From Kalmusia sp. IMI 367209 (Eukaryota; Ascomycota; Dothideomycetes; Pleosporales; Didymosphaeriaceae): DNA of 64,000 bases. A model generated the notes under the pieces. It searched no databases, was not told where the DNA came from, and saw nothing but the letters and a program-made list of their open reading frames with translations. The stretch lies in contig JAPEUQ010000010.1 in the NCBI GenBank assembly GCA_027946365.1, positions 1-64,000 of the forward strand, written 5' to 3'. A program made the position numbers and the translations under genes. Of this stretch, positions 1 through 12,728 are shown in pieces. Every line of letters starts with the position of its first letter. Position 1 is the first letter of the stretch.

Positions 1-531
1 TAAAATACTACTCTTTTATATAAATTAAATAGAGTTTATTTTAGAAGAATATGCTATTAAAGTAGATATACTTTATAAATATAAATATTAAGTATTACTT
101 ACTAAAATATTTATAAAAAAGTAAAATATATATTTTATAATTTTTGTAATCAAGGTATTAAGTTCTAAAAATAAGAAAAAATAATTAAAAATTTATTAAA
201 TAATTAATAAATAAAACTAAATTATAATAATTTTTAATTTAAAATTTTATTTATTCTTAATAACTCTTTAAGTAATAAATTAAAGATTAAGTTTATATCT
301 AGAATAATCTATAAATAATAAAAAATATAAAAAATTATAAATCCATATTTTATTATAAATAAGATTTAGATAGATGACTAATAAGTTCTTTTTTAAAAAA
401 GTTTTATTATTAAATAAATAGTTATAATAATTTTTAACTTAATATATTATAGTAAAATCTGTATAAATAAATATTTAAAAATTAAGTAATATATGATTTA
501 TAAAATAGTTATAATATTATTTTCTAATTTA
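1..531. other. AT-rich RIP-degraded DNA, no gene seen
   Basis: This stretch is almost entirely A and T with very frequent TA and stop codons in all frames. I see no coding relic or repeat that I can name. It is the left flank of the minisatellite-ended element that starts near 532. Confidence 0.7.
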
Positions 532-540
532 AAAATATAT

Positions 541-830
541 AAATAGTTAACTAAATGGTGCCATTGGCTCTTATATATGTATGGATAGTTAGCTAAACAG
601 ATGGTGAAATCTTACTATATATATAAATAGTCAACCAAATGGTGCCATTAACTCTTATATATATATAGATAGTCAGCCAAACAGTGCCATTAACTCTTAT
701 ATATATATAGATAGTGTAAACAGTTGGTAGCTCTTATATATATATATAGACAGTTAGCTAAGCAGTTGCCATTAGCTCTTATATATATATAGATAGTTAG
801 TTAAACAGAGATTGCCATTATCCTCCTCAA
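541..830 (+). repeat. minisatellite array, left copy
   Basis: About seven imperfect copies of a roughly 42-bp unit built on ggtgccattggctctt followed by a (ta)n run and gatagttagctaaaca. Units vary by point changes and small gaps. The same unit recurs inverted at 4087-4410. Confidence 0.85.
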
Positions 831-2946
831 TATGGCGTAGGTAGGAGAGGGGTATCTTTCCGTTGTGCTATGTGGTTTGACTATAACCCACACCTAGCAC
901 TTATGCCTAGACCTGGAACAAGAAGTATATTACTATATAGGGTAATACTAGTTTATTTTTATTGACTTTATTCTTATTATCTTTACTGCCGTATTAATAA
1001 TAAAGATATTATATTTCTACTAGATTTATTAGATTATTAGATTAAATTATAAGATTATTATATTAGATTATAAAAATGGGCTTAATATATACTATATCCT
1101 TGGGTTACTTTTTTTTAAGAAAGGATATAAGTATATACCTATCTTTTAATAATAGTTTCTTATTATAGTAGTAGTTATAATAAGTTATTATAACTATACT
1201 AGTTTTTTTAAAATAGTATTAGTTAGATTTTTAAAATAGATTCTAAATTCTTTTATATTTAATATTAAGATAGACTTTATTAATAGTCACTTTAATCTAA
1301 TAACTAAATCTAGTCTATATAATATTTCTTTTATAATAGCTTAAGTTTACTTACTTAAGTATTAATTTATAACTAAAAAAATATATAAAACTACTATAAG
1401 CTCTATATCTAAAAAAGTTTATTTATTTTTATATATAATAATCTAGATATCTACTATCTTATTATTATTATTATTTAAGTAGCGTCTAGTCTAATCTTAT
1501 ACTACTAAGAAGGATTTTTATATAAATAATACTTGCTTTTATTACTTAATAATTTATAAATAAACTTCTAGTTATTATTTTTATTACTAGAATAGTACTC
1601 TTTATACTCACTTAGTATATAATATCCTAAAATCTCTATCTCTATAATAGTACTATATATTTATTAGAATAACTATATTTATATTCTTTAGATTTACTAT
1701 TATTATCTATCTGGGCTTATATATCTTAAGCGTCTATTTTATATTTAGTATAGAGTCTTCTACTACCCTTTCTTATATTATCTTTAAGCATTTTATAGAC
1801 TAGGTAGATAATCCTATAGTCTTTATATAATATAACTATTTTTAACTAGACTTTATATATGTATTATATAAAATCTATAAGGGCTCTAATATATATATTA
1901 TCGTCTATAGGAAAGATAGTAGGACTAGTAGTAGTAGATAGTTAGGTAGTAAGATTAATTTTAATATATATATTTTTTATAGATAAAGTAGAAGCTAGAT
2001 AATATATAAATAATAATTATTAATATAAGATTACGCAGCTTACGTAGCGTACCTAGTCTAGTAAGAGAAAAAAAAGAATATTATAAGATAGAAAGATTAC
2101 TATTTATAATAATTTATTAATAGAGGGAGGACTATAATTTAATATAACTATTACTATAATAAGCTTATCCTTAATAGATAATATATATATCAATCCTCTC
2201 TCTTTATTTAAGTTGAATAACTTTTAATTAGAGTATATACTAAGCCTTACTTAGATAATCTTATTAGATTAATCTAATAAACTTACTAAAATATAAACCC
2301 TTTATATTACTCTCTTTTATATATCTTTTAAATTATAAAGTAGGAAGAACTTACTATTTTATTATTTACTATCCTTTTTAGCTATTACACCTTCCACTAT
2401 AAATCTAGTATAATGATAGTTATTATCTATTAAGATTATTATAAATAGTAACTATTATCTTTCTATCTTATTAACTATAATGTAAATATTTATCTTACTT
2501 AAACTATATTCTCTTTCTTCTCTAGACTAGATATATTATATAATCTTATATAAATAACTATTATTAATATATTATTTAGATTCTATTATATTTATAAATA
2601 ACTTTATATTAAAATTAATTTTACTAAACTATTTAAATCTATTATCTATAATTCTATTATTTATTCTATAAATAATAAGATATATACTAAAGTCCTTATA
2701 AATATTATATATTATAAATAGTAAGTCTAGTCTAGGATTACTAAAGATAACTATAATAAAAGATCTTAAGAATATATAAAATAGTTAAAGAAAGTTACTA
2801 GTAATATATATACTTAAGTATTAATAAGTACTATAGATTTATAAATTAAACTAAATAATAATAGTAAGTCTTAAAGAAGATAGTAGTAGATAAATAATAA
2901 TATTATAGAAAAAGAAGCTCTAGAATATTATAAACTAGATAAATAC

Positions 2947-3856
2947 TACTAGTAACGTGTTTTATAAGTAAGTCCGCTAATCTAAGTGAGCGTCATAATC
3001 TAATTTTATACTAGAAAATTAAAGATCTAGAAGCTTTATATCTCTAAATATAATTAATAAAATTTCTAGAATTTTAACTAGTAGTAGCTATATATATATT
3101 AGCTTTAGATTTTTAAATTCTAACTAAGTAGCTACTATATTATACGTAAGTTATATTAGCTTAAAACTATAAAGTACTAAAATCTACCTTTTCTTAGATA
3201 ACTCTACTATAGTAAGATATAATAATCTAAAATTTAAACTAGTAGTAGCTATATATATAAATTCTAAACTTTATAAGTTTTAACTTAGTAACTATTATAT
3301 TGCGTAAGCTATATTAGCTATAAGCTACTAAATACTAAAATCTACTTTTCTTAGATAACTCTACTATAGTAAGGTATAATAATCTAAAATTTTATATATA
3401 ATATAATTCTTATATAAACTATAGTATATTAAAGTTATATATAAATTAGTAAGTCTATAGAGTAGTTATTAGAAAATAAGCTAAACTCGCTTAAATTTTT
3501 AATCCTAGTAACTACTACTTTTCTTTATACTTAGTTTTAATAATTACATAAAAAGTATTTTATATATAAAAAATATAATATTTAATTTATAAATTTATAG
3601 CTCTACTAGTACTATAGATACTAAAGAAACTAAGAATTTTAAAAAAGATTTTAAGCTAGTATAGCTTACGTAATAAATTAGCTACTAAGTTAAAACTTAT
3701 AGAATCTAGAAATATATAGATAACTACTACTAGTTAAAATTTTAGAAATTTTTATTAATTAGATTTAGAGATATAGAGCTCTAGACTTTTGATTTTCTAG
3801 TATAAAATCGCGTTGGCACTCACTTAGGTTGGCGACTCACTTATGAAACACATTAT
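2947..3856. repeat. nested inverted repeat with an internal tandem copy
   Basis: The sequence from 2947 (gtgttttataagtaagtc) recurs in inverse complement ending near 3856 (gactcacttatgaaacac). The arms also share the stretch around ttttatactagaaaat. In the left arm a unit of roughly 170 bp carrying actagtagtagctatata is repeated in tandem (about 3070-3235 and 3240-3400). The copies differ mainly by transitions, as RIP would produce. This looks like a small TIR element or MITE nested inside the 532-4421 element. No coding sequence is visible. Confidence 0.6.
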
Positions 3857-4086
3857 TCTACTATTAAATAGTAATAACTAAGAGTTTATCTTTAAGTTAA
3901 TAGATAATAAAAATATTATCTAGATATATAAAATCCTCTATAGTATAGTAAAACTAAGCGTATAATATAAAGAATAGAGATAGTAATATATCTCTTATTC
4001 TAGGTCAGGTCAAGGCTGGCATGGGACATAGTCAAAATCATAGCATGAACGGAAAGATATCCCTCTTCCTATCTATATTATATTGG

Positions 4087-4410
4087 GGAAAGGATAATGA
4101 CACCGTTTAACTAACTATTTATATATATATAAGAGCCAATGGCACTGTTTAGCTAACTGTCTATATATATATAAGAGTTAATGGCACCGTTTAGCTAACT
4201 ATTATATATATATAAGAGCCAATGGCACCGTTTGGCTGACTGTCTATATATATATAAGAGCCAATGGTACCATTTGGCTAACTATCTATGTATATATAAG
4301 AGCCAATGGCACCGTTTGGCTGACTATTTATATATATATAAGAGTTAATGGCACCGTTTGGCTAACTATCTATATATATATAAGAGCCAATGGTATTATT
4401 TATTAACTAT
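4087..4410 (-). repeat. minisatellite array, right (inverted) copy
   Basis: About eight copies of the reverse complement of the 541-830 unit: aagagccaatggcaccgttt, then ggctaactgtc, then a (ta)n run. Copies here keep more C and G (accgtttggc) than the left array, so they have lost fewer CpA sites. Confidence 0.85.
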
Positions 4411-4421
4411 TTATATATTTT

Positions 4422-7400
4422 CGAATTTCGTCGCTTTGGCTAATAGCTTCCACACTATTATAAAGTTAAACTTATCCACTACTATTATTATAACTACGTA
4501 TGATGCCGACCCGGAAACCTCTCAAAGAACCTATAGAGGAAGATAGACAGTAAGTAAAAAGAGAATTAAATTAAAAAAGTATAAGCTAATAGATATAATT
4601 TTATACGTAAATTAACACAAAACGATAGCGTAATATAGTAATTATCTACTACTCTAGTCCTATAAATAATACTAAATAAATAATACTACTCTATTAAGCC
4701 GTATACACGACCGTTACTACCACGTCTAATATAAGGTTAGCAACTACCATTAGGACTCCTTTATAAAGTATACCCTTAGTCTCCTTATATTAATTAACTA
4801 TTTTATATTTAGTCCTTACTACGACCGCACCGTATACTACTAATAAATCTAGAACCTAATATACCATTTTTATAAAATGAAAACGAGTGCCTATTACATT
4901 TACTTAGTATAACCACAACCCCCATAATGGCCTAAAATTTATAAAATATATGGTAAAACATATACTAAGGTATATATAGTCTAGAAGTGGTATTAGAAGA
5001 CTGGCTAAATAAAGATATACTTAACTCTTCTCTAGTTACTAGGACTAATACTGAGCCAATCTATAGCGAACGTATATAAACGCTAAATAATAAAGAAGAA
5101 TGCTTTAATAGCCGCCATAATAACTATAGCGAAGAAGAGTATAAGCTAAGTAAATACTAGAATAATTATAAAAATAAAGAGGTTGAGGTGCTATAGAGTA
5201 GATTTAATATATAAATATAATCACCTAAGAACTAGATATATTATATCTCATACACTCATTAATATAACTATACGTATATAATATACTAGGTATTATACTA
5301 GGTATACCGTAAGTATAGGAAGGGGGCCACTTTCTATTACTATAGTATATTAAACGGATAGTTACCCTCTCCCTTATAGCTACTAGGACAACTGAAACTA
5401 ATACGAATATATAAATAAAGAGACTAATATATTAATAACTATAGGACCTTCTCCACTTTTAAATAGGATCTAGTAATATATTACTATAATATGTTTTATA
5501 TAGATCACCATAGAGACTTAAGGCCTAAGCCTTAATGAGATATCATTCTACCTAATTAACGCTATACCGCCATTTGTGCCCAATATTAATATGGCTCCAC
5601 AACCCCTTATGTTGCCTAAGGTCCTACCTGGTATCAACACGATGCCACTAATAATTTTATAATTAGGACAAGGTATTAACTAGGGTAGATGGTATTAGTA
5701 ATTTAGATTACTAGTCTCTTAGCTATGATCGCTTAGAGGCTGAATTTTTATAGTAGACCGGACTATATAAGCTCATATAACGTTTTAACTATAATAGTAT
5801 TCTCTTTTTATCTACTAGCCTTAGTATCTTTTAGGATAATATATTATTATCTTTTCTGTCTGGCTTCACCGAGAGGTTTAGTAATAATAATATATATCAT
5901 ATTCTTTCTAGTTAATCTATATAAATATCATAATGTTCTATTTTACACAGCTAGGTCTTATAGATGCTATATATTTTGGCCCTACTTTCCAGACCGGTAT
6001 ATAAATTTAGTAGGGAGGTTATTATAATATAATTCCAATATATTAATAATACCGCCTTACGCGTTTAGATAGATAACGTAGTAATCCAGCTCTAGATACT
6101 ATAAGTAATAGTATTAGTAGAGGGCATTATCCTATTGACTTCTAGTATACTACCATAAATTCACACATTAAGCGGGCGGCATCCTAGAGTTAAATATATA
6201 ATAATAGTTATATTAATATATATTAATCTATTAGTAGTATACTGCTTAAAGCGTTTTAGGCTAAGATAATTAAGCTGGTGTACTACGTATATTAAGGATA
6301 CTAATATACTAGAGAACGTATTTACGATATATACCTTATTGTTTTCTATTATAACTTAAAGATTAGTCAACTTAATAGCCACTAAATATATATATAATAT
6401 TTATCTAAGCTTAAAGAATATATTACTTAGTACTGGAATACTATCTATATTAATCTATAACGCTTCTATTGGGACCTTAGTATATAGACTAAATTATCTC
6501 TACCTGGGACAACCACTCTGCACGCAAAGCGCGGTGTAATAAATAATAGATAGATAATTTCTACTATAAAAGAGGCCATTATACTATACTAACATTTTTA
6601 TATTTACTAGAATAGATATAGGATTGGTAGGTATTAAACTTAGAGCCTAGAATAAATTCTGTGATGATGGGCTTATGTATAGAAAGGTGTACAATACTAA
6701 TAAGGAACTCCTATACTCACTAATTAGAGGATATAGTTTATTTATAAATCTATACCTTAAGGTGGTTGCCCTCACGCGCAAACTGCTCAACACATAAAAT
6801 AAGAATAAATATAATGGAACTATAAATGTCTCATAAAAGTAACTCTTTAACAAAGTTAAATACTATAAAGAGTAGATTAAAGTAATGATTTTTAATACTA
6901 TAAGTCACACACACTTTATGGACCGGTAGAGCTTAGGATCTCCCTATATAGCGCTAGAACGGTTATAGTGCCCAACTTAATCAACGGAGAACTCTACTAG
7001 ATTTAAGATAAAGAGAATAAACCTCACTATAGATTCTAGATCCTATTAATTATAGACATTAACCAGTTCTATACTATAGACTATAATTAATAGCTCGCTG
7101 TATTAGAGTTAATTATGGTTATTTCTACTAGAATGGATTTAATAACTAGGGACTAAGAAGTTAACTATGTTATGTCAACCACCTTAGTATGGATCCTTAA
7201 TGTGGTCCTTAACTATTATAATCTAGAGAAAATACCATCCTTAAAATTTAGAAAAGCCTACCGACGACCGCGCAACTATTAACTAGTAAGTAGTTAACAT
7301 AGGCGTCTTAGAAAGCTATATGAGAAGCGTTAGGGTCTTGAATACTTAGCCTCAATTATGAAATATGGGATGATATAGATACCTTATCATCTAGGTATCT

Positions 7401-10400
7401 AGAATGAAGTAGTCCCTACCTTTCATCTATTTAAATATCCTAACCTTAACGTATACTATCATGTCCTTTATAACTCTAAACGGCGTATACTATTAGCATA
7501 TCTATAAATAGAAGAGAGCTATAAGATGGAATATCTTACTAAGCTCATAGAACGTACACGAGATAAAAGTAGCAGTAACAATTTAATAGTATAATTATAG
7601 TTATATTATTACTTTATAATAGTAACTATCTAAAGATATAATTAGTTTGTATAGAAAACTATTAGTAATAGATAAATACGTCATATGGGCCCTAATTCGT
7701 AAGCCAACATGACTCTATTCTACAAACGTTTAAATATGAGCGACGTATATAGAAATAATCTAGAGATTCTAAGTTTTAAAGCGTTAAAAATATTTTACTA
7801 GTTAAACTTAAAATTGAGACTTTATACTATGTAAAGTAATAGAAGTTAAAGAAAGTATCCTTCTTCTAGTAATAGGTAGATGCTATATAGAAAGATTATA
7901 TAGTACTACTCTTTATATATAATAATAATAATCCATCATGGCTATTATATATACCTTATATAAAGAGTATTCTAGCGTAATTTAAGTATTCCATACCATC
8001 CTTAAAAGAAATACTATCTACTATATGCCAGGCCTATTAAGAGACACTTATATATTATATTAGTAGATATATCTAGGCTATTCTTTATTACTCCAAATTA
8101 AGAGCGTCTGAACTAGCTAGTATAGATATAGTAGAGAATTTAGCTATAATAAGGAAGACTAGGACCATATAAAGTGATTTGGAATAAATAAAGTAGATAT
8201 TCCTACGTATTATAAATAAGGATAGGATGTAGTACTATATAGCTACTTAGAATAACCCAAAACGTAAAGGCTTATATATAAAGAGATATTAAAGATCCTT
8301 AGCCATTATTAAGTATTTACTATAGAAGATAAAGGCTTAGTCAAAGAAAGTCCGTTTCTAATAATAGATATATTATAAATAGATTTCATACCAAAGATAC
8401 TAGATGTACTAGTTAAGCTAGAAGAGGAGTTTAAAGCCTAGAGGGATGACTAAGAAGATAACTAAGATGAGAGTAATAGTAACTAGCCTAATCCTTTAAA
8501 TCTTTATTCTAGCCAGTAAAGTAAAGCGTCGACCAATATAAATAAAGAAGAAAGTATATATATATTATAGTTTTTAGAGTAGTTTTAGATATAATAAATT
8601 ATTATATTTATATCTACTATATATTACACCTTCTGTTACCGACATAAAATAAGTGGTTGTAAGAGACATATTAACACGAACGCATATACATTTTTTTAAT
8701 ATAAATAAATATATATATATTTTAAAAAATGATTGGCGCAGAAGGACTAGTCTAAAACTATTCATTTAACTAAAAATCTATAGTAGATATACTAAGTATC
8801 CCCTTAATTGAGAGTATAATATCCAATAGAAGTCTATAATAATAAAGACGATAAAGAAGAAGGGTATATAAACCCTAAGATTATATACGTTAAAAAATCG
8901 TATCATCTAACCTAAAGCGCGTCCTCATTATATAAATAGAATTATTCATTAGTAAATAAACGTAAAGTAATATCTAGCTTACTAATATAGCCTATAGGCT
9001 ATATTAAATCTATATCTATAATAAGGCGACCGATAGGCTCACTACGAATCCTACTTAATAGTAATAAAGAAATACTCGTATTATTATCTATTCACGTGCC
9101 TAGTAGACACGCGAGCGCGGTTATACTATCTATAGAATCTATAATATAGGGATCTACTCCCAGGGTGTCAAAGGCCAAACCAAGCCTTTTATATATTAGC
9201 CCAACGCGTAAAGGGCAGCGTAGAGAGATAGGTTATCCTATTAGATAACGAAGGCGCCATAATAGTTAGTATATATATTTATATATATAGTGGATAATAT
9301 AAGCACCGCTAACCTCGCCTAGGAAATCTACCTTAAATGCGCCACTGCGAGCCGTAGGGAGCTCCTCAACGAATCTAAGACGCCGTATCTATAGTTATCT
9401 ACTAGTAAATCGAAGCCACACCATAAATAACTTAATATATATAAGTAGGTAATAAAAGTGGAGGCACGCGAGGAAGAAATATAGTAGGGTGGTAGGCCAT
9501 AACGTCTCATCACTAATAGATAAGGACGTTTCCAGCCCCAATAGCTAGGGTCCATGATAATCTATACTTAAGATAGAACTATACTTAGATAGTAATACCT
9601 AGTAACTATTATATACTAGTTATAGACTAGAGACCGGAGGAAGTGGAAAGTTAAAGTAATAAAGATATATATAGACTATATAAAAGATCTACGCTATATA
9701 AATATAGAACTATATCATCTAAGATAGATGAGACAGTAAGACTTATTACTAAGTAAATATAGAACATACTTAGGGCTGCTAGACTAAGTAGGTCACAGCG
9801 ATAGCGACCACGGCCGAGTTAAATAAATAAAAAATATAGACTAGTAATACCTATAAATCTATACGTAATATAGAAAAACTTAATATACTATATTATAACG
9901 CGAGAGAACGGTAGGATAAGGGAGAGTTATTACTATAAATACGCGCTAAGAGCGACCACGCGCGTTAAGTGAATAGAAGAGAAAGAGGAGTAGCTAATAT
10001 CTTACTACATAGTATACGGCTCGCAATGGGAGAAGATTATAGAGACTAATATAGATAGTGATTAACTCTAGTAAGATAGGGTGTACATACCAGTAAATCT
10101 TAAAGATAAGATGCGTAATATCATACGAAATCTATATAAATACGTAAAGTATTTAATATATTATATAGCTAAATAGACTAATAAAAGTAAAATAGTAGAG
10201 ACGCTAGTAGATTCGTTTCTAGCCTAGATGCTAGGAAAGGGATGAAGTAATAGCTTTAGGCGATAAAATATATTATATAAAAGTAAAAATATAACTAGTA
10301 AGAAGATAAAACTATAGATTATAATAGATATAAAATATAGACTAAAGAGTAGAGTATCTTTCTATTTCTATTTTATAGTCTGGTAGTAGTTAATATAGTT

Positions 10401-10764
10401 AGTGAGTAGTTTAGCCCTATAAGAATGGAGGTAACTTTCTGTCGCGCTAATATCACGTTAGCGCCGCGCTAGCGACTCACTTAGTAGGGCCGTATACTTA
10501 GTAACGCCCTATACTATAGGCCTAGCTTTATTTTAATATTAACTTTTTGTCCGTATAACTTTTTGTAACGCGTAGATACGTAATTATTTACGTCTACCCT
10601 ATATAATTTCATGACTATAAAACACGTATAAGCTATTTTATAAGTTAATAGTAGCTTTTTTTGCTATAATTTTTATATTACACGACCTACAGCTCTTACT
10701 AGAGGGCTAGATTACTAACCCTTAGGTGTTTTGGTCTATACTCTAATTAGCCCCGCATAGGTCT
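4422..10764. other. RIP-degraded repeat DNA, no identifiable gene
   Basis: Over 6 kb of TA-rich DNA with scattered less-mutated patches (for example 4497-4550, 6480-6560, 9090-9240, 10430-10510). At 4501 an ATG is followed by about 16 open codons (MPTRKPLKEPIEEDRQ) and a GTAAGT-like sequence, possibly the first exon of a dead transposon gene. I looked for reverse transcriptase, integrase, Helitron and tyrosine-recombinase signatures and could not establish any. The gcgactcactta motif at about 10470 also occurs in the inverted repeat near 3830, hinting at related element ends. Confidence 0.5.
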
Positions 10765-11156
10765 AAATGGAAAGTTATTCCCCCCTTTTATCTCTAGCTT
10801 ATACTTCTCCTAAACTAACATTTTTAATTTAGGCCTATAAATTAGTAAAAGATTGACAAACGGAAATACGCCCCTTTCCCTAAGCTTAGACTTTTTATAA
10901 AGAAATATATCCTATAAGAATAAGATTTACAAGTATGAAAAAATAAGAATAGAATAGTAGAGGATACATCTATCATTTTATAGAGAAAGAAGTAGATAGG
11001 AAGAGGCCCTTTTTTTTACGCTAAGTGACACCAATAAAATGAAAAGGACATATACTAACTTAATTAACGCGTAGGAAGGATAGGTAGTATTTATCGAAAT
11101 ATATCAGCCAACGGGTAAGCTATTATAAAGATAGAAGGGGGGGCAACTTTCCATTT
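10765..11156. mobile_element. candidate MITE with C-run inverted ends
   Basis: The left end reads aaatggaaagttattcccccc (10765-10785). The right end carries the inverse complement, gggggggcaactttccattt (11137-11156). The two would bound a piece of about 390 bp without a coding sequence. A further inverted copy begins at 11182, so the right end also forms a short palindrome. Non-autonomous Tc1/mariner-type elements are one possibility, but this is inference from the ends only. Confidence 0.4.
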
Positions 11157-11206
11157 TTAAGTTTCCTATAGATAACCTGCGAAAATGGAAAAGTGTCCCC
11201 CCCTTC
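11134..11206. repeat. G-run/C-run palindrome
   Basis: The sequence from 11134 (gaagggggggcaactttcc) faces its near-perfect inverse complement ending at 11206 (ggaaaagtgtcccccccttc), with a spacer of about 25 bp. This is striking in a region otherwise depleted of G and C. It could mark two abutting transposon ends. Confidence 0.75.
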
Positions 11207-11263
11207 TTCTTTCTACTCTTCTTTAATCTTTATGCGCTAATTTTACATAGAGGAAGCGAGGAG

Positions 11264-12387
11264 ATGCTAGTTAATAGAAAGAAGTCTAGTACTTTCCCTA
11301 TATTCTTTTAGGATTTAAATAATTTACCGCCGCTAAAGAAACTATCTCTATAATTAGAGGAAAAGATACCGCCGCTAAATGAACTACCCACGTTATTAGA
11401 GTAAGAGACACCACTATTAGAGGAAGAATTATTATTTTTAAAGGAAGAGTTACTATTTTCCTCTAGATAGTCCGTCACACCGCAGTCTTTAGGTAGTAGC
11501 TAGAATACACCCAACGACGTAGATTTATTTAGAGATAATAAAATAGAGTAGGCTTCTTACTTAATACTAATAAATTTAGTAATGGCCCTAGGGTCTTACC
11601 AGAGATAAATTCTCCCTATAAAATATAAATCTAGCGTCTTAATACTATAGACGCCGTATATAGATACACTAATATGGGAGAAGGTTAGTAAGAAGCTAGG
11701 TGGGAAGCTAAATATTAGTAATATTATAAAGCTTCTAGACTACACTAAGGCGGCGGTTAAGGCACTTAAAAATATTAAAAAAATTATATATATAACCTAG
11801 TACATTGCTGCGTAATACTTATAGGGTGAAATGTAGTTTAGTAATAAGACCAATACACTAGTAACGCCCACCCTTATAAAGATTATTAAAGATTAGATTA
11901 TTTTAAACCCATTTAAGTTTGTGTTAAATACATTACCTAAGAATTTTAATAAGATAAATTATACGTGTTACGCCATCGTTCGGATCCATGAGATGGTAGT
12001 GGTTAACCCTAGCGTCTCAACCCATAGTCGCGGGCTATTCCTATAGATATATATAGATAGGGCAGTATTGCTCTATAAATACCTAAAATAAATAATCATT
12101 AATTATATACTATATAATTAAAATCTTTAGACTATACGCGAAGACCGCATACTGCCCTAAAAAAAAAGGAATTATATATAATAGTATATAAGCGTCTAGA
12201 GTGTAGCCTTTAAAAGTATTCTTATATAGATAATAACCTCTTTACGTTCCTAGATAAAATTAAAGAAGATGAATATCTAGTATATACGCACTAGCATATC
12301 CGTAAGAGGTACCTAAATACGGCGGTTAATAAGCAGTAATAGACCTAAGTACTTAAATTAATAGAGACTTTTAGCGTAAATATATAG
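11264..12387 (+). pseudogene. RIP-inactivated ORF of unknown function
   Basis: One frame can be read from ATG at 11264 to about 12091 (some 275 codons). Nearly every interruption is TAG or TAA, which C-to-T or G-to-A change of CAG, CAA or TGG codons would produce. Readable parts include WEKVSKKLGGKLN, LLDYTKAAVKALKNIKK and RIHEMVVVNPSVSTHSRG. Near the N-terminus a leucine/glutamate-rich repeat occurs (PPLKKLSL, PPLNELPTLLE, TPLLEEELLF, LKEELLF). Beyond 12091 more coding-like sequence follows (HIRKRYLNTAVNKQ), with a frame change at a poly-A run near 12162. The relic then ends exactly at the hAT boundary. I do not recognise the protein. It is probably a transposon gene. Confidence 0.55.
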
Positions 12388-12404
12388 TAGACTGGCAAAT
12401 GGGT
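12388..12404 (+). repeat. left terminal inverted repeat of the hAT element
   Basis: tagactggcaaatgggt, exactly inverse to 18371-18387. The TAG start fits the C/TAG terminal pattern of hAT elements. Confidence 0.8.
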
Positions 12405-12590
12405 TGGGGTTAACCATAGGTAGGTTGGGGTTGGGTTAGCTATTACTAAGCATTGGGTATAGGTTGGGGTTGGGTCGCACGAACCTTAGGTGTAGGTTAA
12501 GGTTGGGTCGCACGGACCCTAGGTGCAGGTTAGGGTTGGGTCGCACGGACCTTGGGTATAGGTTGGGTTAAGGGTTCCTATCTAGGTTGG
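12405..12590 (+). repeat. left subterminal G-rich repeats
   Basis: Repeated ttggggttggg and ggttaggg blocks. They include three copies of a roughly 33-bp unit, ttgggtcgcacggacc plus taggtgtaggtt, between about 12470 and 12570. hAT transposases typically bind short motifs repeated in the subterminal region, so this is the likely binding array. The motif resembles fungal telomere repeats (TTAGGG) but is interspersed and degenerate. Confidence 0.75.
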
Positions 12591-12728
12591 ATTTATATAA
12601 CGGTAATTTATATTGATATTTTATATAATTCTATTACTAGAAAGTATATTTAGGGAAACGTCTATAACTTTTGTAGAACACTCTACTAGCGGAAGTCAGA
12701 GATATGAACTATTTATTTATAACAGCTA

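Larger units (their letters stand above)
532..4421. mobile_element. RIP-degraded TIR element with minisatellite ends
   Basis: Both ends carry the same sequence in inverted orientation. The outermost match is aaaatatataaatagttaa at the left end and its reverse complement at 4403-4421. Inside each end is a tandem array of a roughly 42-bp unit, followed by a matching inner segment around gatatctttccgt (left about 830-900, right about 4010-4095 in inverse complement). The total TIR is therefore about 350-400 bp. The interior is saturated with TA and stops, so no transposase can be read. Long TIRs would suit a Mutator-like or foldback DNA transposon, but family assignment is inference. A 5-bp aattt lies near both outer ends (526-530 and 4424-4428), too weak in AT-rich DNA to call a target-site duplication. 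Confidence 0.65.

Noticed and set aside
541..830. CRISPR array
   Set aside because: The 42-bp units are contiguous tandem copies without unique spacers, in a eukaryotic genome.
4358..9555. Short ORFs in the AT-rich block as genes
   Set aside because: They are 60-75 codons of Tyr/Leu/Ile/Ser-rich sequence, as expected by chance in TA-rich RIPped DNA.
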